64,000 bases of DNA, from the NCBI RefSeq assembly GCF_014696615.1, contig NZ_JACJQJ010000028.1, forward strand, positions 42,547 to 106,546, read 5' to 3'. Position numbers and translations under genes: made by a program. Every line of letters begins with the position of its first letter. Position 1 is the stretch's first letter. A model generated the notes under the pieces. It did not search any database. It had not been told where the DNA came from and was given only the letters and a program-made list of their open reading frames with translations. The stretch comes from Nostoc linckia FACHB-104 (GTDB lineage Bacteria > Cyanobacteriota > Cyanobacteriia > Cyanobacteriales > Nostocaceae). Shown in pieces: positions 50,880-60,948 of this stretch.

Positions 50880-51839
50880 ATGAAAGATAGCAGCGTCAGA
50901 ATTGTCTCTCTCATTCCAAGTGGAACAGAGATTTTAGCAGCACTGGGTTTGAGTAACGCAATTGTGGGGCGATCGCACGAATGTGATTATCCCCCAGAAA
51001 TTCAAGATCGCCCTATTTGTACGGCAGCCCGGATCAATAGTAATGCCTCCAGTCGACAAATTCATAATGAGGTGAATGATTTATTACAATCAGCTCTCAG
51101 CATCTATGAAATTAATACGGAGATTCTAGAGAAATTACAGCCCACCCATATTCTGACTCAAGACCAGTGTGATGTCTGTGCAGTCAGCCTCGAAGATGTA
51201 GAAAAAGCAGTTGCCAGTCTCATTGACAGTTCACCCCAAATTATTTCTCTGCAACCCAATGTGCTGCAAGATATTTGGAATGATATTGAGCGCATCGGTA
51301 ATATCTTCCAGGTAGACTCAGTGAAGTTGATAGAAAACCTAGAAGCTCGTGTCAAAATCTGTCAGCAAAAAATTCAAGGACTCACTTTAACAGAACTACC
51401 TACAGTTGCTTGCATCGAATGGACTGATCCTTTGATGACAGCCGCTAATTGGATTCCTGAATTAGTCAACTTGGTAGGTGGACAAACGCTATTTAGTTCC
51501 CCAGGACAGCCATCGGCTATTTTACCTTGGGAAACACTCATAGCCAGTAATCCCGATATCATTATCTTTATGCCTTGTGGTTGGGATTTAGAACGCACTC
51601 GCCAAGAAGCGCAGTTATTAACTCAAAGTTCCGAGTGGCAAAAACTCCATGCTGCCCAAACTGGTAGAGTCTACATTACTGATGGTAATGCCTACTTTAA
51701 CCGTCCAGGGCCAAGGCTAGTAGATTCTCTAGAAATTTTGGCAGAAATGTTGCATCCCGAAATTTTTGATTATGGCTACAAAGGTACAGCTTGGGAAGCT
51801 TTAACAACTGATGAAGTGATGGCTTTATCCAGAAGTTAA
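50880..51839 (+). CDS. BtuF-like cobalamin-type ABC transporter substrate-binding protein
   Basis: RIVSLIPSGTEILAALGLSNAIVGRSHECDYPPE; periplasmic binding protein-like; VYITDGNAYFNRPGPRLVDSLEILA. Confidence 0.82.
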   Translation: MKDSSVRIVSLIPSGTEILAALGLSNAIVGRSHECDYPPEIQDRPICTAARINSNASSRQIHNEVNDLLQSALSIYEINTEILEKLQPTHILTQDQCDVCAVSLEDVEKAVASLIDSSPQIISLQPNVLQDIWNDIERIGNIFQVDSVKLIENLEARVKICQQKIQGLTLTELPTVACIEWTDPLMTAANWIPELVNLVGGQTLFSSPGQPSAILPWETLIASNPDIIIFMPCGWDLERTRQEAQLLTQSSEWQKLHAAQTGRVYITDGNAYFNRPGPRLVDSLEILAEMLHPEIFDYGYKGTAWEALTTDEVMALSRS

Positions 51840-52092
51840 GCCCTTAAGCTTTGAAATTACATAATCATTTATGGGGTTGGTTGACTGTTAACTGTTGACT
51901 ATTAACCGTTGATAGTCGATCAATTTTAGATTTTGGATTTTTAGATTGAATCCAAAATTTAAAATCTCAAATTCGGTTAATTTGCAAATTTTACAACTGC
52001 TTTAGTATATACAAGGGTATGTAATGCCAGAGGCTAACGTACCCTACTGGCTGTTTCTCTCCCCTGACTACAAAGTTTTTAGTTGACAGTCC

Positions 52093-52392
52093 TTAAGAAC
52101 GCTTTGCTACTTGATTCAGCCATTCAATCAGAGGTCTTAAAGTTCCGGGTAAGGCGGCCTCACTAACAGTGACAGTATGTTGCTTACCCTTGTCTTCCAC
52201 CGTCAACTTATACTGAAAGCGATCCGCTTGGGGATTAGGTGAAGTAATGTTTTCAGGTAAGTTAAATAAACCAGCAGCTTCCACTAGTCGCGGTAGTTCG
52301 TTTGCTTCGTTAGGCGGGAGATTAGCTGTATCAATAGTAGTTTTCTTGCTAATTCCAGCAAAGCCGCCTGTGCGTTCAAAGGAGATTCTCAT
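52093..52392 (-). CDS. Putative emfourin-like protealysin inhibitor
   Basis: MRISFERTGGFAGISKKTTIDTANLPPNEANELPRLVEAAGLF...; located downstream of M4 protease on same strand. Confidence 0.7.
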   Translation of the reverse strand: MRISFERTGGFAGISKKTTIDTANLPPNEANELPRLVEAAGLFNLPENITSPNPQADRFQYKLTVEDKGKQHTVTVSEAALPGTLRPLIEWLNQVAKRS

Positions 52393-52556
52393 TTTTTGCT
52401 CTCCATTGTGCTTTCTAGGGGAAGGAATAAAAAAACTGGAAGATTTCGATGGTTATCTTCCAGTGTAACAACAAAGGACAAGACAGTGTAAATTCTGAAT
52501 CACGAATGATGAATTATGAAAATTTTACTTGTTGATGATTCATCATTCACCATTCA

Positions 52557-53639
52557 CTATTTGATGACACCTACCTTTTGCCAAGCATTCTGTATAGCTT
52601 TTTGTTCTTTACTATCGTTACCGTAAAGTTCGCTAGCAACTTTGATAGTTGCAGTAGCTGCAGCTTTAAAGCTAGCATTAGCACGCAGGCGATCGCGCAA
52701 AGTTATGTACCAAATTTTGCCAGCTTTTTCCCAAGCATAGCCGCCAATCTCCATTGCAGCTAGATAAAAAGCATGGTTGGGGATACCTGAGTTGATATGC
52801 ACGCCAGCGTTATCTTCTGTACCTGTATACTTGTCCTTCATAAACGCAGGCTGAGGATCTTTACCCAGAACGGGATCGTCGTATGCTGTTCCTGGCGCTT
52901 TCAGGGAACGAATACCAACACCTTTGACATTGGGAGCTAAAAGGCCTTCCCCAATAATCCAGTCTGCTTGTTGTACTGTTTGATTTTTGCTTTTTTGTTT
53001 CACTAAAGCACCGAAGACATCAGAAAAAGACTCATTGAGTGCCCCTGGTTCGGCGTAATACTGTAGACCAGCCTCGTACTGGGTCACGCCATGAGTCAGT
53101 TCATGGGCAATTACATCAATGGACTTAGTGAAGCGTTGGAATAATTCCCCATCACCATCACCATAAACCATCTGGTCGCCATTCCAGAAAGCATTTTCAT
53201 ATTTGACACCGTAATGTACGGTAGAGTCTAAACGCAATCCTTTATCATCAATCGAATTGCGATCGAATATTTCATGAAATAAGTCATAAGTAGCACCAGC
53301 ATAATCATAGGCTTCATTGACTGCGGGATCGCTACTTGGTGGATCTCCTTCACCGCGCACCAATATCCCAGGTAAATTTTCGGAATTTTTTGCATCATAA
53401 ATAGTGCGGCGCTTCACACCTGGGGATGGCGCGAATGAGACAGAACCAACGACATTTCGTCTACCGCGCAACTGTGCGGAAACGTTTAATGTTTGAAAAG
53501 CCCAACTTCGTTGCTCAGGGTTACCATTAACAGCAACATTTTCCAGCATGTGTGGCGGAATAATACAACAGATAGGACATCTGGAATACCCTATATGTTC
53601 ACAGTTAAAACCAGTTGATTTCTTATTATTTCGAGCCAT
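52557..53639 (-). CDS. M4-family protealysin/thermolysin-like metalloprotease
   Basis: VIAHELTHGVTQYEAGLQYYAEPGALNESFSDVFG; short propeptide with CCIIPPHMLENVAVNG. Confidence 0.93.
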   Translation of the reverse strand: MARNNKKSTGFNCEHIGYSRCPICCIIPPHMLENVAVNGNPEQRSWAFQTLNVSAQLRGRRNVVGSVSFAPSPGVKRRTIYDAKNSENLPGILVRGEGDPPSSDPAVNEAYDYAGATYDLFHEIFDRNSIDDKGLRLDSTVHYGVKYENAFWNGDQMVYGDGDGELFQRFTKSIDVIAHELTHGVTQYEAGLQYYAEPGALNESFSDVFGALVKQKSKNQTVQQADWIIGEGLLAPNVKGVGIRSLKAPGTAYDDPVLGKDPQPAFMKDKYTGTEDNAGVHINSGIPNHAFYLAAMEIGGYAWEKAGKIWYITLRDRLRANASFKAAATATIKVASELYGNDSKEQKAIQNAWQKVGVIK

Positions 53640-54101
53640 CGTCAGATATTCTCCCTTTTAAACTAAGTGATGGCAAACAGTGGCAAGAATCCACCGTTCA
53701 AAGGAGCAAAAAACTAATGTAGGTGGTGTGTCCCTATTTTGTTTAATCTAGAAAACTTTCTACTTTATGTTTTAGAACAGATTTTTTCAGAGGGCAGAGT
53801 TCCTCTCTAAGGCCTTTTTATGTTGGGACATGACATAGAAACACAAGACAAAATCAGATTCCGCAAATTACAGCCAAAATCTTGGTCTTGTGATGCACAA
53901 CCTCCCTTAAAGACCCAACGGCTTTATATAATAGGTCTTACTCTATGCAAATGTGTAAATTATTACTGATTTGTTACTAAAGTTATGGGTAATGGGCATT
54001 GGGCATTGGTAATTGGTGTTTGTGATTTTTCCCCCTGCTCCCTGCTCCCTGCCCCCTGCTTTTTCCCAGTCCCCAATCCCAACTCCCATAGCTCAATTCG
54101 C

Positions 54102-56246
54102 CTAAAAATTTAAGAAGAACAGAGGATTATTAGGTTGAGCTTGCAAATCTGTAAAACATCCTTGGGCGATTAATTGGCCTTCATTCAGCACAATTATCCA
54201 ATCTGCGTGTTGGATGACATGAGGGCGATGACTAATGAGAATTGTAGTTTTACCATAGCGATCGCTCAATAATTTCTCTAGTAAATAAGATTCGCTGGCA
54301 GGATCTAAAGCCCCTGTCGATTCATCCATAATTAAAATCGGTGGCTCAGAGACAATGGCCCTGGCTATGGCTAAACGCTGACGCTGTCCGCCGGAGAGGT
54401 TCGCGCCAAATTCACCCAAGACAGTTTGATATTTATCGGGTAGGCGGCTAATAAATTCATCAGCGCCAGTGATTTTACAAGCATTAACAATCGCTTCAAA
54501 GCTTGTATATGGAGCATTTAAACGAAAATTTTCAATAATTGAACGACTCCAAAAATGCGCTTCTTGAGGAATTAGCACTACTTGTTGACGTAGTGAATCT
54601 AGAGATATATCTGGCAAATTGTAATCACCAATCCGAATATTGCCAGATTGCAACGGATACAATCCAGAAATTAGTTTGGTCAATGTACTTTTACCACAGC
54701 CTGATTGACCAACTAACGCTACTATTTTCCCTCCAGGAATTGTTAAGGAAAAATCTTTTAATAATTCAACTCTGCCAGCGTGGTGAAAATTAATATCAAG
54801 GCAAACAATATCGGAATTAGCAGGAATTTTTACCCAAGGCTTTTGTTCATCTCCTTGATTTTCAGGAGTGGCATCAATAACTTCTGCTAATCGCTCAATG
54901 GAAGTTCTAGCGCGCACCAATCCATTAGCAAAGCCAATGACTGTGCTGAGAAACCCTAGAAAATTGGCGTTCATGCTATTGAAAGCGAGTAATTGTCCTA
55001 TGCTTAATTCTTTAGCGATCGCTAAACTGCTGCCAAACCACAAGAGGATAACGCTACTAACTGTAAATACCAATCCTGAAAAAATATTATTAATTGCAGA
55101 AATCTGCATGGTTCTAAAGGCTAAATTGGCAACTCGTCCATATTTAGTCTGTAATTCTTCCCACAATTGTGGCGCAGCAGATAAACTTTTAAATGTGATG
55201 GCTCCTTTAAAAGTTTCAACTAAGATGCCTTGGTTTTCTGCTTCTAATATTAATAAGTTTTGGAATTTACGTTGCAAGATAGGTAAAAATAAAAATGTAG
55301 ATAATGTCATCAACACTGAGAACGCTAAAGCCATCAAAGTCAGTTTCATGCTGTAAAACAACATAAAACCCAAGGAAATCAGCGCGATAAAAAACTGACT
55401 AGGTAATCCAATTACTGATTGAGAAACTAACTGATTAATTTCTTGAATATCTCGCAGCCGACTCATAATTTCTCCACTGCGATGAGATTCGTAATATGTC
55501 AGAGGTAAGCGCAGAATTTGCCGACAAAATTCTAATACCAATCCTAACTGTAGCCGCCCTGCAAAATGGGTAATCAGATTAGACTGCACTAGTCTGAGAC
55601 TGCTACTGAGCAAATTCATCACAATCGCTGCTAGGACAACATTGACTAGCAACTTAGTATCACCACGCACTAGCACATCATCGGTGAGAATTTGCAGCAG
55701 AAACGGAGAAATCAGCGAAAGCAGTCCCACAAAAATATTGATCAGAAATGCTTCGCCGAGGATAGCGCGATAATTCCAGACTGGCTGCATAAACCGCCGA
55801 AAATTACCAATGCGATCGCTCTCTTGAGCAAAAAAGCGATCGCTATCTGGTTCGACTAACAGCATTAGCCAATTTCCCCACCCCGCCATGAGTTCATGCT
55901 TTGCTAGATAACGCAGCCCCACAGCCGGATCGGCAATCACATACTTTTTACCCCGCCGCCCATACAAGACTACCCAGTGGTAACCTTGCCAGTGAATAAT
56001 TGCCGGTAGCGGTAGTTCCTGTAATTTATCAAGAATTTCTGGTGCAGCTTTAACTCCTCTAGCATTAAAACCTAAAGTTTGCGCCCCACGTTTTAACCCC
56101 AACAAAGAAGTACCAAGTTGTCCCGTTCCTACAGCTTCACGGACACGGTTAAGGCTAAAAATCCGACCATAGTGTTTGGCGATTGTAGCTAAACAAGCTG
56201 CGCCACAATCTTCTTCACTGTGCTGACGAATGAGTTGATAACGCAT
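54102..56246 (-). CDS. C39-peptidase-containing ABC exporter (bacteriocin-type)
   Basis: RQHSEEDCGAACLATIAKHYG, HWVVLYG, IADPA; TM domain; GQSGCGKST and LSGGQRQRLAIARA. Confidence 0.93.
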   Translation of the reverse strand: MRYQLIRQHSEEDCGAACLATIAKHYGRIFSLNRVREAVGTGQLGTSLLGLKRGAQTLGFNARGVKAAPEILDKLQELPLPAIIHWQGYHWVVLYGRRGKKYVIADPAVGLRYLAKHELMAGWGNWLMLLVEPDSDRFFAQESDRIGNFRRFMQPVWNYRAILGEAFLINIFVGLLSLISPFLLQILTDDVLVRGDTKLLVNVVLAAIVMNLLSSSLRLVQSNLITHFAGRLQLGLVLEFCRQILRLPLTYYESHRSGEIMSRLRDIQEINQLVSQSVIGLPSQFFIALISLGFMLFYSMKLTLMALAFSVLMTLSTFLFLPILQRKFQNLLILEAENQGILVETFKGAITFKSLSAAPQLWEELQTKYGRVANLAFRTMQISAINNIFSGLVFTVSSVILLWFGSSLAIAKELSIGQLLAFNSMNANFLGFLSTVIGFANGLVRARTSIERLAEVIDATPENQGDEQKPWVKIPANSDIVCLDINFHHAGRVELLKDFSLTIPGGKIVALVGQSGCGKSTLTKLISGLYPLQSGNIRIGDYNLPDISLDSLRQQVVLIPQEAHFWSRSIIENFRLNAPYTSFEAIVNACKITGADEFISRLPDKYQTVLGEFGANLSGGQRQRLAIARAIVSEPPILIMDESTGALDPASESYLLEKLLSDRYGKTTILISHRPHVIQHADWIIVLNEGQLIAQGCFTDLQAQPNNPLFFLNF

Positions 56247-56613
56247 AAAATATCAATCACACAATCTGGCAATTATTGCCGTCAAATTAACCATCCTGAG
56301 CATTAATGACATAAAAAAATCAGCCTGTGGCACAGGTAACGATGATTGCTTATATTGATAATTCCCAGATGCAAACCCAAAAAGCCAGTTATAGCAATTT
56401 TTGGATTTGGGGAATGGGTAATAAGTAATTGACACAAAACAACTAAAAATAAGGTTAGAAGCCTTAAAATAGCTTAAATATCAAAAGCCGAGATAAATAA
56501 ACTTTTTTTGGGCATATTGAGAAATAACAGCTAAAAATTTGTTGGAAGTATTGGGTTATTAAATCTCATCTGAAGCGAAAAGGCGAAGAAATAATTTTAG
56601 GGAGTATTGCAGA

Positions 56614-57141
56614 ATGGGCGACGCTAAGGACAGGAAACCGTTAGATGCAAACTACGAAAAACAAGCTATTAACGCTGATGTACCTAACTGGGTAGGCTTC
56701 CTCATTGAAAGATACTCAGAAAGCAAAATTTTATGTATCGATACGTTAGATAGAATCTTACATTTTTGCTTCTGGGATGAAGATTCAGTGGCAAATATTA
56801 GAATGCAGCGAGAAGATATTCTATCTCACCTGATTGATAATGCTTCCGAAAATGATTTCGATGGAGAAACAACTAAGCTGGCTGGTATAGCTGATAGAAT
56901 TATCTCGGAGTTAACTACACAAGCAATACAACATTTACCTGAATTTATTGAAGCGCGAGAAGTACTGCTTACTAAAGGTTTTTTTAAATTTCAGAACGGC
57001 TCAACTATTGAATGGAACCCTTCAGAAGCAGATTTTTATAAAGCCCAATATGCTGAAGAATTTTTAGATAAATCTTCTATTTTAACTCCCCATATTGAAT
57101 ATCCTAAGCATTGTCGTGTTGCTAATAGGGAAAAACATTAA
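56614..57141 (+). CDS. Hypothetical protein (175 aa)
   Basis: ORF with coding-like composition, divergent from the C39 exporter. Confidence 0.65.
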   Translation: MGDAKDRKPLDANYEKQAINADVPNWVGFLIERYSESKILCIDTLDRILHFCFWDEDSVANIRMQREDILSHLIDNASENDFDGETTKLAGIADRIISELTTQAIQHLPEFIEAREVLLTKGFFKFQNGSTIEWNPSEADFYKAQYAEEFLDKSSILTPHIEYPKHCRVANREKH

Positions 57142-57367
57142 GATAATTCGTAATTCGTACGTAATTATTTTTAGTAGCCTCTAAATATCACAGCAGGTTG
57201 CGAGTAAATGAGGTTATTGATACAAATTACTTCCTCTGCTCCTCTGCTCCCTCTGCTTAAAGGGTAAGGGTTAAAGGTTATTTTTTCCCCCTTTTCCCCT
57301 TCACCTTTTGCCCTTAAACCATAAGTATTAAACGCTAATTAACTTAAATTACTAGCATTTAGTGTCT

Positions 57368-57712
57368 TTAAATACAGGTATAAACTGTATTGTCATTATA
57401 AGTTTTCACAAAGCGTCTATGTCTAAGAATTGCCCCTAAATTTGCTAATAAACAGATGCTTGCCAAACCCAACAAAATGTATGTAGGAGCCATAACTACT
57501 CCAATCATAAACCAAGCAAGTACATGCAGTATCATGAGTAGAGCAAAGATACTGGCAATTCCAGCAGCTTGCCAGACTTGAATAGCCGGACGATGCAATA
57601 GTGTAAAAGTTATTGTCAATGACGTAGCAAGCAGGTTGGCTGGAATTAGAAAAGCACAAATGGCAATGCAGTAAGTGCTTGAGAATTCAGTTAACGTGTT
57701 AAAGTCGAGCAT
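57368..57712 (-). CDS. Hypothetical membrane protein
   Basis: Three to four hydrophobic segments in MLDFNTLTEFSSTYCIAICAFLIPANLLATSLTITF... Confidence 0.6.
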   Translation of the reverse strand: MLDFNTLTEFSSTYCIAICAFLIPANLLATSLTITFTLLHRPAIQVWQAAGIASIFALLMILHVLAWFMIGVVMAPTYILLGLASICLLANLGAILRHRRFVKTYNDNTVYTCI

Positions 57713-57738
57713 TAGTTTTCTAGCTAAGTTGTGAGATT

Positions 57739-58017
57739 TTAATATGAATTTTTGGCTTGAAAATATTGTAAAGGCAGCAATCTAGAGTAGCTAGTTCTGC
57801 ACTTAGATATATCCCAAACTGGCATTTCTTGATAACAATGGCTACAACGCCAGTAAATACCACTATTCCTTATATGACGGAGTAAAAAATATGAACAGCA
57901 AGGGCAACTATGTTTACTCCACAAAGAGTCACAGGTATATGTAGTTGTATTTATTTGGCTGTTATCAGTTATATTAAGAGTCAGTAATTGACTTGAATTA
58001 GTAGATAAAGCCAGCAT
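57739..58017 (-). CDS. Small zinc-ribbon-like protein
   Basis: HSCPCCSYFLLRHIRNSGIYWRCSHCYQEMP: two Cys pairs. Confidence 0.6.
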   Translation of the reverse strand: MLALSTNSSQLLTLNITDNSQINTTTYTCDSLWSKHSCPCCSYFLLRHIRNSGIYWRCSHCYQEMPVWDISKCRTSYSRLLPLQYFQAKNSY

Positions 58018-58180
58018 TTTTTGTCTTCTTTATTGTTGATGGTTTTATAATTAAATTTTAAGAAAAATGAAAAAGTATTCCTATTTATGATATAAACTAG
58101 AAAAACTTAATTTAAAAAGATATGACTTAAATTATTTTTTAATCAGTTCTTGTCTTTTGTATTGACACAACATCTATAAC

Positions 58181-58627
58181 TTAGTACCTGGTACTTGGTA
58201 CAAGCACAACATCTATCATTTCGCCCAATACTAAACCAAATCCAGCTATCACTGTTAAAATTACTAATGCATTTAGTTTGTTTAAACCAGTAAGACGCAT
58301 TTCTAATTCTGCTAAAACAGTAGTTGCTAGCGGGGTGATAATGAGAATTCCTAAAATAGGGCTATTTACTGCTAAAGCAAATAGTATTATACTGACAATT
58401 AAAGAGATAAGAAAAATTGCCAACGAGCTTGGAAGAAAAAAACTCAACGCCCGCTCAAACAGAGAACTATTTTTCCGTCCGCCAAAGAAAACCACAGTTG
58501 CTATAAAACTTCCTACAAGCCAAATAATGTGATAAGCAGATAGATACCAACCGAAGAAAGCGTAAGCAACACAAAGTAGCAATAAAGATAAGCTAGTAAT
58601 TTTCTTTGACAAATCTATGTTCATCAC
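58181..58627 (-). CDS. Hypothetical four-TM membrane protein
   Basis: Hydrophobic ORF MMNIDLSKKITSLSLLLLCVAYAFFGWYLSAYHIIWLVGSFIATVVFFGG... Confidence 0.6.
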   Translation of the reverse strand: MMNIDLSKKITSLSLLLLCVAYAFFGWYLSAYHIIWLVGSFIATVVFFGGRKNSSLFERALSFFLPSSLAIFLISLIVSIILFALAVNSPILGILIITPLATTVLAELEMRLTGLNKLNALVILTVIAGFGLVLGEMIDVVLVPSTRY

Positions 58628-58807
58628 ATTTTTTTTGTTAACATAATTCAGAAAAAACGCTCAGAACCAGTCTGTTATATGTAATTATTATAACAAATTA
58701 TTTACATTAATAAAATACTTATGATATTATTTCTATCCTTTTAACTAAAAACATCTTTGCCTTTGTAAAAGTTCCAAAAACTTTGTTGCAACTAAATATG
58801 GTGTCTT

Positions 58808-58843
58808 CTCATAAAAATAAAGAAACCCCGTGTTTCAGGGGTT
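58808..58843 (-). terminator. Candidate intrinsic terminator downstream of OCP gene
   Basis: On minus strand AACCCC tgaaacac GGGGTT followed by TCTTTATTTTTAT. Confidence 0.65.
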
Positions 58844-58961
58844 CAAAGGGTTATGCTGCTGCAAATGGGTTGCTTGCTAGCTAAATAGCCCCTTTTTAAG
58901 AGAATATTTACCAACTGTACTCCTCTAGACCCACCCAGATACTGCCTACCCCAAACCTGTT

Positions 58962-59921
58962 CTACTTGATAAAGCCCATGTTAAGTAGTTCCTGGGGAGA
59001 TGCCAGCACGTCAATTGCCACAAAGAAAATCTTGCCTTGCGGATTGAGCAAGAACCGCCATGCTAGATTTATGCCAACACTGTCACCAAACCAGGGAGTT
59101 TGCACTTTACCCGTCACTCGAATTTGGGTGAATTCTCCTTCTGCTGCTTCCGATACCCCTCGCTCTGGTATGAGCTTGAGTCCGTAGCATTCTTCGCGCA
59201 TATAGGCGAGGATGTTCTCCCGACCCACAATCGGTTCTTGGAAAGGGGGTTGCAGGGCACCATCTTCAGCAAATAAAGCCACAGCCTCTTGGAAGTCAAA
59301 GGAGTTCATATTTTCCATATAGCTTAGGACGATCAAGTTGTTGATGCCCTCAATGCTGACCTTCGCTCTGGGTGCGATATCTTGAGGTGGAACTACAGGT
59401 TCTTTGACTTTTTGGGTGTTAACCGTTGGGGCATACCCCATATTGACAACAATATTTTGTAATACGGTGAGTTGTTGACCCCCTTCAAGTTGACGGATAG
59501 CTTGGAGGACATCAGATGCCTGTGGAGACAGTTTATAACTTTCTGGAATGGGAGCCACGATTCCTTGTTTCATCCACTCACCTAATTGATACCAGAAGCC
59601 CAACTTGATATTTGTGCCGAAAGATGAATATGTACGGCAGATGGGAGTATCACGATGGTTAACTAGATCGCACATAACTTGCGTTTGCTCTCTAGCAGGC
59701 ATCTGCTTGATTTGAGTCAGGGTTTTTTCTGCGAAGACCATATTGGCTGCTCCCATAGCAGCAGGAGTGATTGTAACTCCCATCTCAGTATAGGCAAACC
59801 AAAGTAAAGCCAACTGATCCTCAGCACTGAGTTGATTGCATGATTCAACTGTAGCTGGAATTGCATTAGCAACTTGAGTTGCTGGAAAAATGGAGCGTGC
59901 AGACTCGATAGTAAATGGCAT
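58962..59921 (-). CDS. Orange carotenoid protein (full-length, NTD + CTD)
   Basis: MPFTIESARSIFPATQ, LSAEDQLALLWFAYTEMG, NIKLGFWYQLGEWM, EPVVPPQ linker, DGALQPPFQEPIVGRENIL, LKLIPERGVSE, TGKVQTPWFG. Confidence 0.96.
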   Translation of the reverse strand: MPFTIESARSIFPATQVANAIPATVESCNQLSAEDQLALLWFAYTEMGVTITPAAMGAANMVFAEKTLTQIKQMPAREQTQVMCDLVNHRDTPICRTYSSFGTNIKLGFWYQLGEWMKQGIVAPIPESYKLSPQASDVLQAIRQLEGGQQLTVLQNIVVNMGYAPTVNTQKVKEPVVPPQDIAPRAKVSIEGINNLIVLSYMENMNSFDFQEAVALFAEDGALQPPFQEPIVGRENILAYMREECYGLKLIPERGVSEAAEGEFTQIRVTGKVQTPWFGDSVGINLAWRFLLNPQGKIFFVAIDVLASPQELLNMGFIK

Positions 59922-59964
59922 TTTTCAAAATCTCCAGAACGAAATTACATTAATTGATAGTTTT

Positions 59965-60510
59965 TCAAAAATGGTGATGCTGACTTGAAACTGACGATTC
60001 TAACTGCTGTTTAAGACTTAAATCACCATATCTAGGAACATGACTCAAAATCGGTTGCGCGATCGCATCTGAGGACTGTTGGTAAATAGCTAAACAGGCA
60101 AGCATAACCAAGAACTCATCAATATCCAGAGGTTTGGTAAACCATAGGTCAAACCCAGTAGACAAACCACGTTGACGCATATTTTCATCGGCGTAGCCTG
60201 TCACAGCAATTCCTAACACCACTTGCCCTCGCTCTTTCGCTTTGCTTTTCACTTTTTGAATCAGGGCATAGCCATCTTCGTTGGGCAAGCTAATGTCACT
60301 GACGACGATATAAGGTTGCCATTGCTCATATATCTCCAGAGCTTGCGGAACTGAAAACGCTTGTTTTACCTCAACACCATAGAGTTGCAACAGGATCATC
60401 ATCAAATCGCAGCAATCGACATTATTGTCTACGACAAGTACTTTCAGCCCTTGCAGGGCTGAAAGATTATTAAGAAATCTATTACTTGGATACATAGCTA
60501 CGCCAATCAA
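59965..60510 (-). CDS. Receiver-domain-only response regulator
   Basis: LKVLVVDNNVD, IVVSDISLPNEDGY, AVTGYA, FTKPL; no output domain recognised. Confidence 0.88.
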   Translation of the reverse strand: MIGVAMYPSNRFLNNLSALQGLKVLVVDNNVDCCDLMMILLQLYGVEVKQAFSVPQALEIYEQWQPYIVVSDISLPNEDGYALIQKVKSKAKERGQVVLGIAVTGYADENMRQRGLSTGFDLWFTKPLDIDEFLVMLACLAIYQQSSDAIAQPILSHVPRYGDLSLKQQLESSVSSQHHHF

Positions 60511-60948
60511 GATTTCATGTGCAACGAGTGCTAAAAACCCTCAGTAATTCCCAAAACGAGTGAAATTTTAGAGAGCAAGAATATAAGATCCTTTCTTCTA
60601 CAGCATGACAAGTTGCTGTTTGATTTCGAGGGTTATTTGGTTAACTTCAACATGAAAATTAAGAAAATTTTGATAGATGAATTATTTCAAGATTCTTTTA
60701 CTAAAAAATCTCTATACATCAATTCAAATCATGCTTCAGAAAATCTAAAATACTTATCACTGCTTGTGAGCATTTAGAAAAATAACTATAAATGGTTACT
60801 CTATAATTACCTTTTATACATTTATCCAAAGGTAGATTTTTTAAATATATTTTGCTGTGCTTCTTAAATTTTCATTAATATTGAGATTTGGTTTTTTCTC
60901 TCTTGGAATTGTTAAAATGTAGTTAAGCTTATATACTAAGACAAAGTT

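Noticed and set aside
54868-55356. 162-aa plus-strand ORF
   Set aside because: Antisense to the C39 ABC exporter; no recognisable domain.
56253-56435. 60-aa ORF directly upstream of the C39 exporter as its precursor peptide
   Set aside because: No double-glycine leader or precursor-like features; likely chance ORF in the 5' region.
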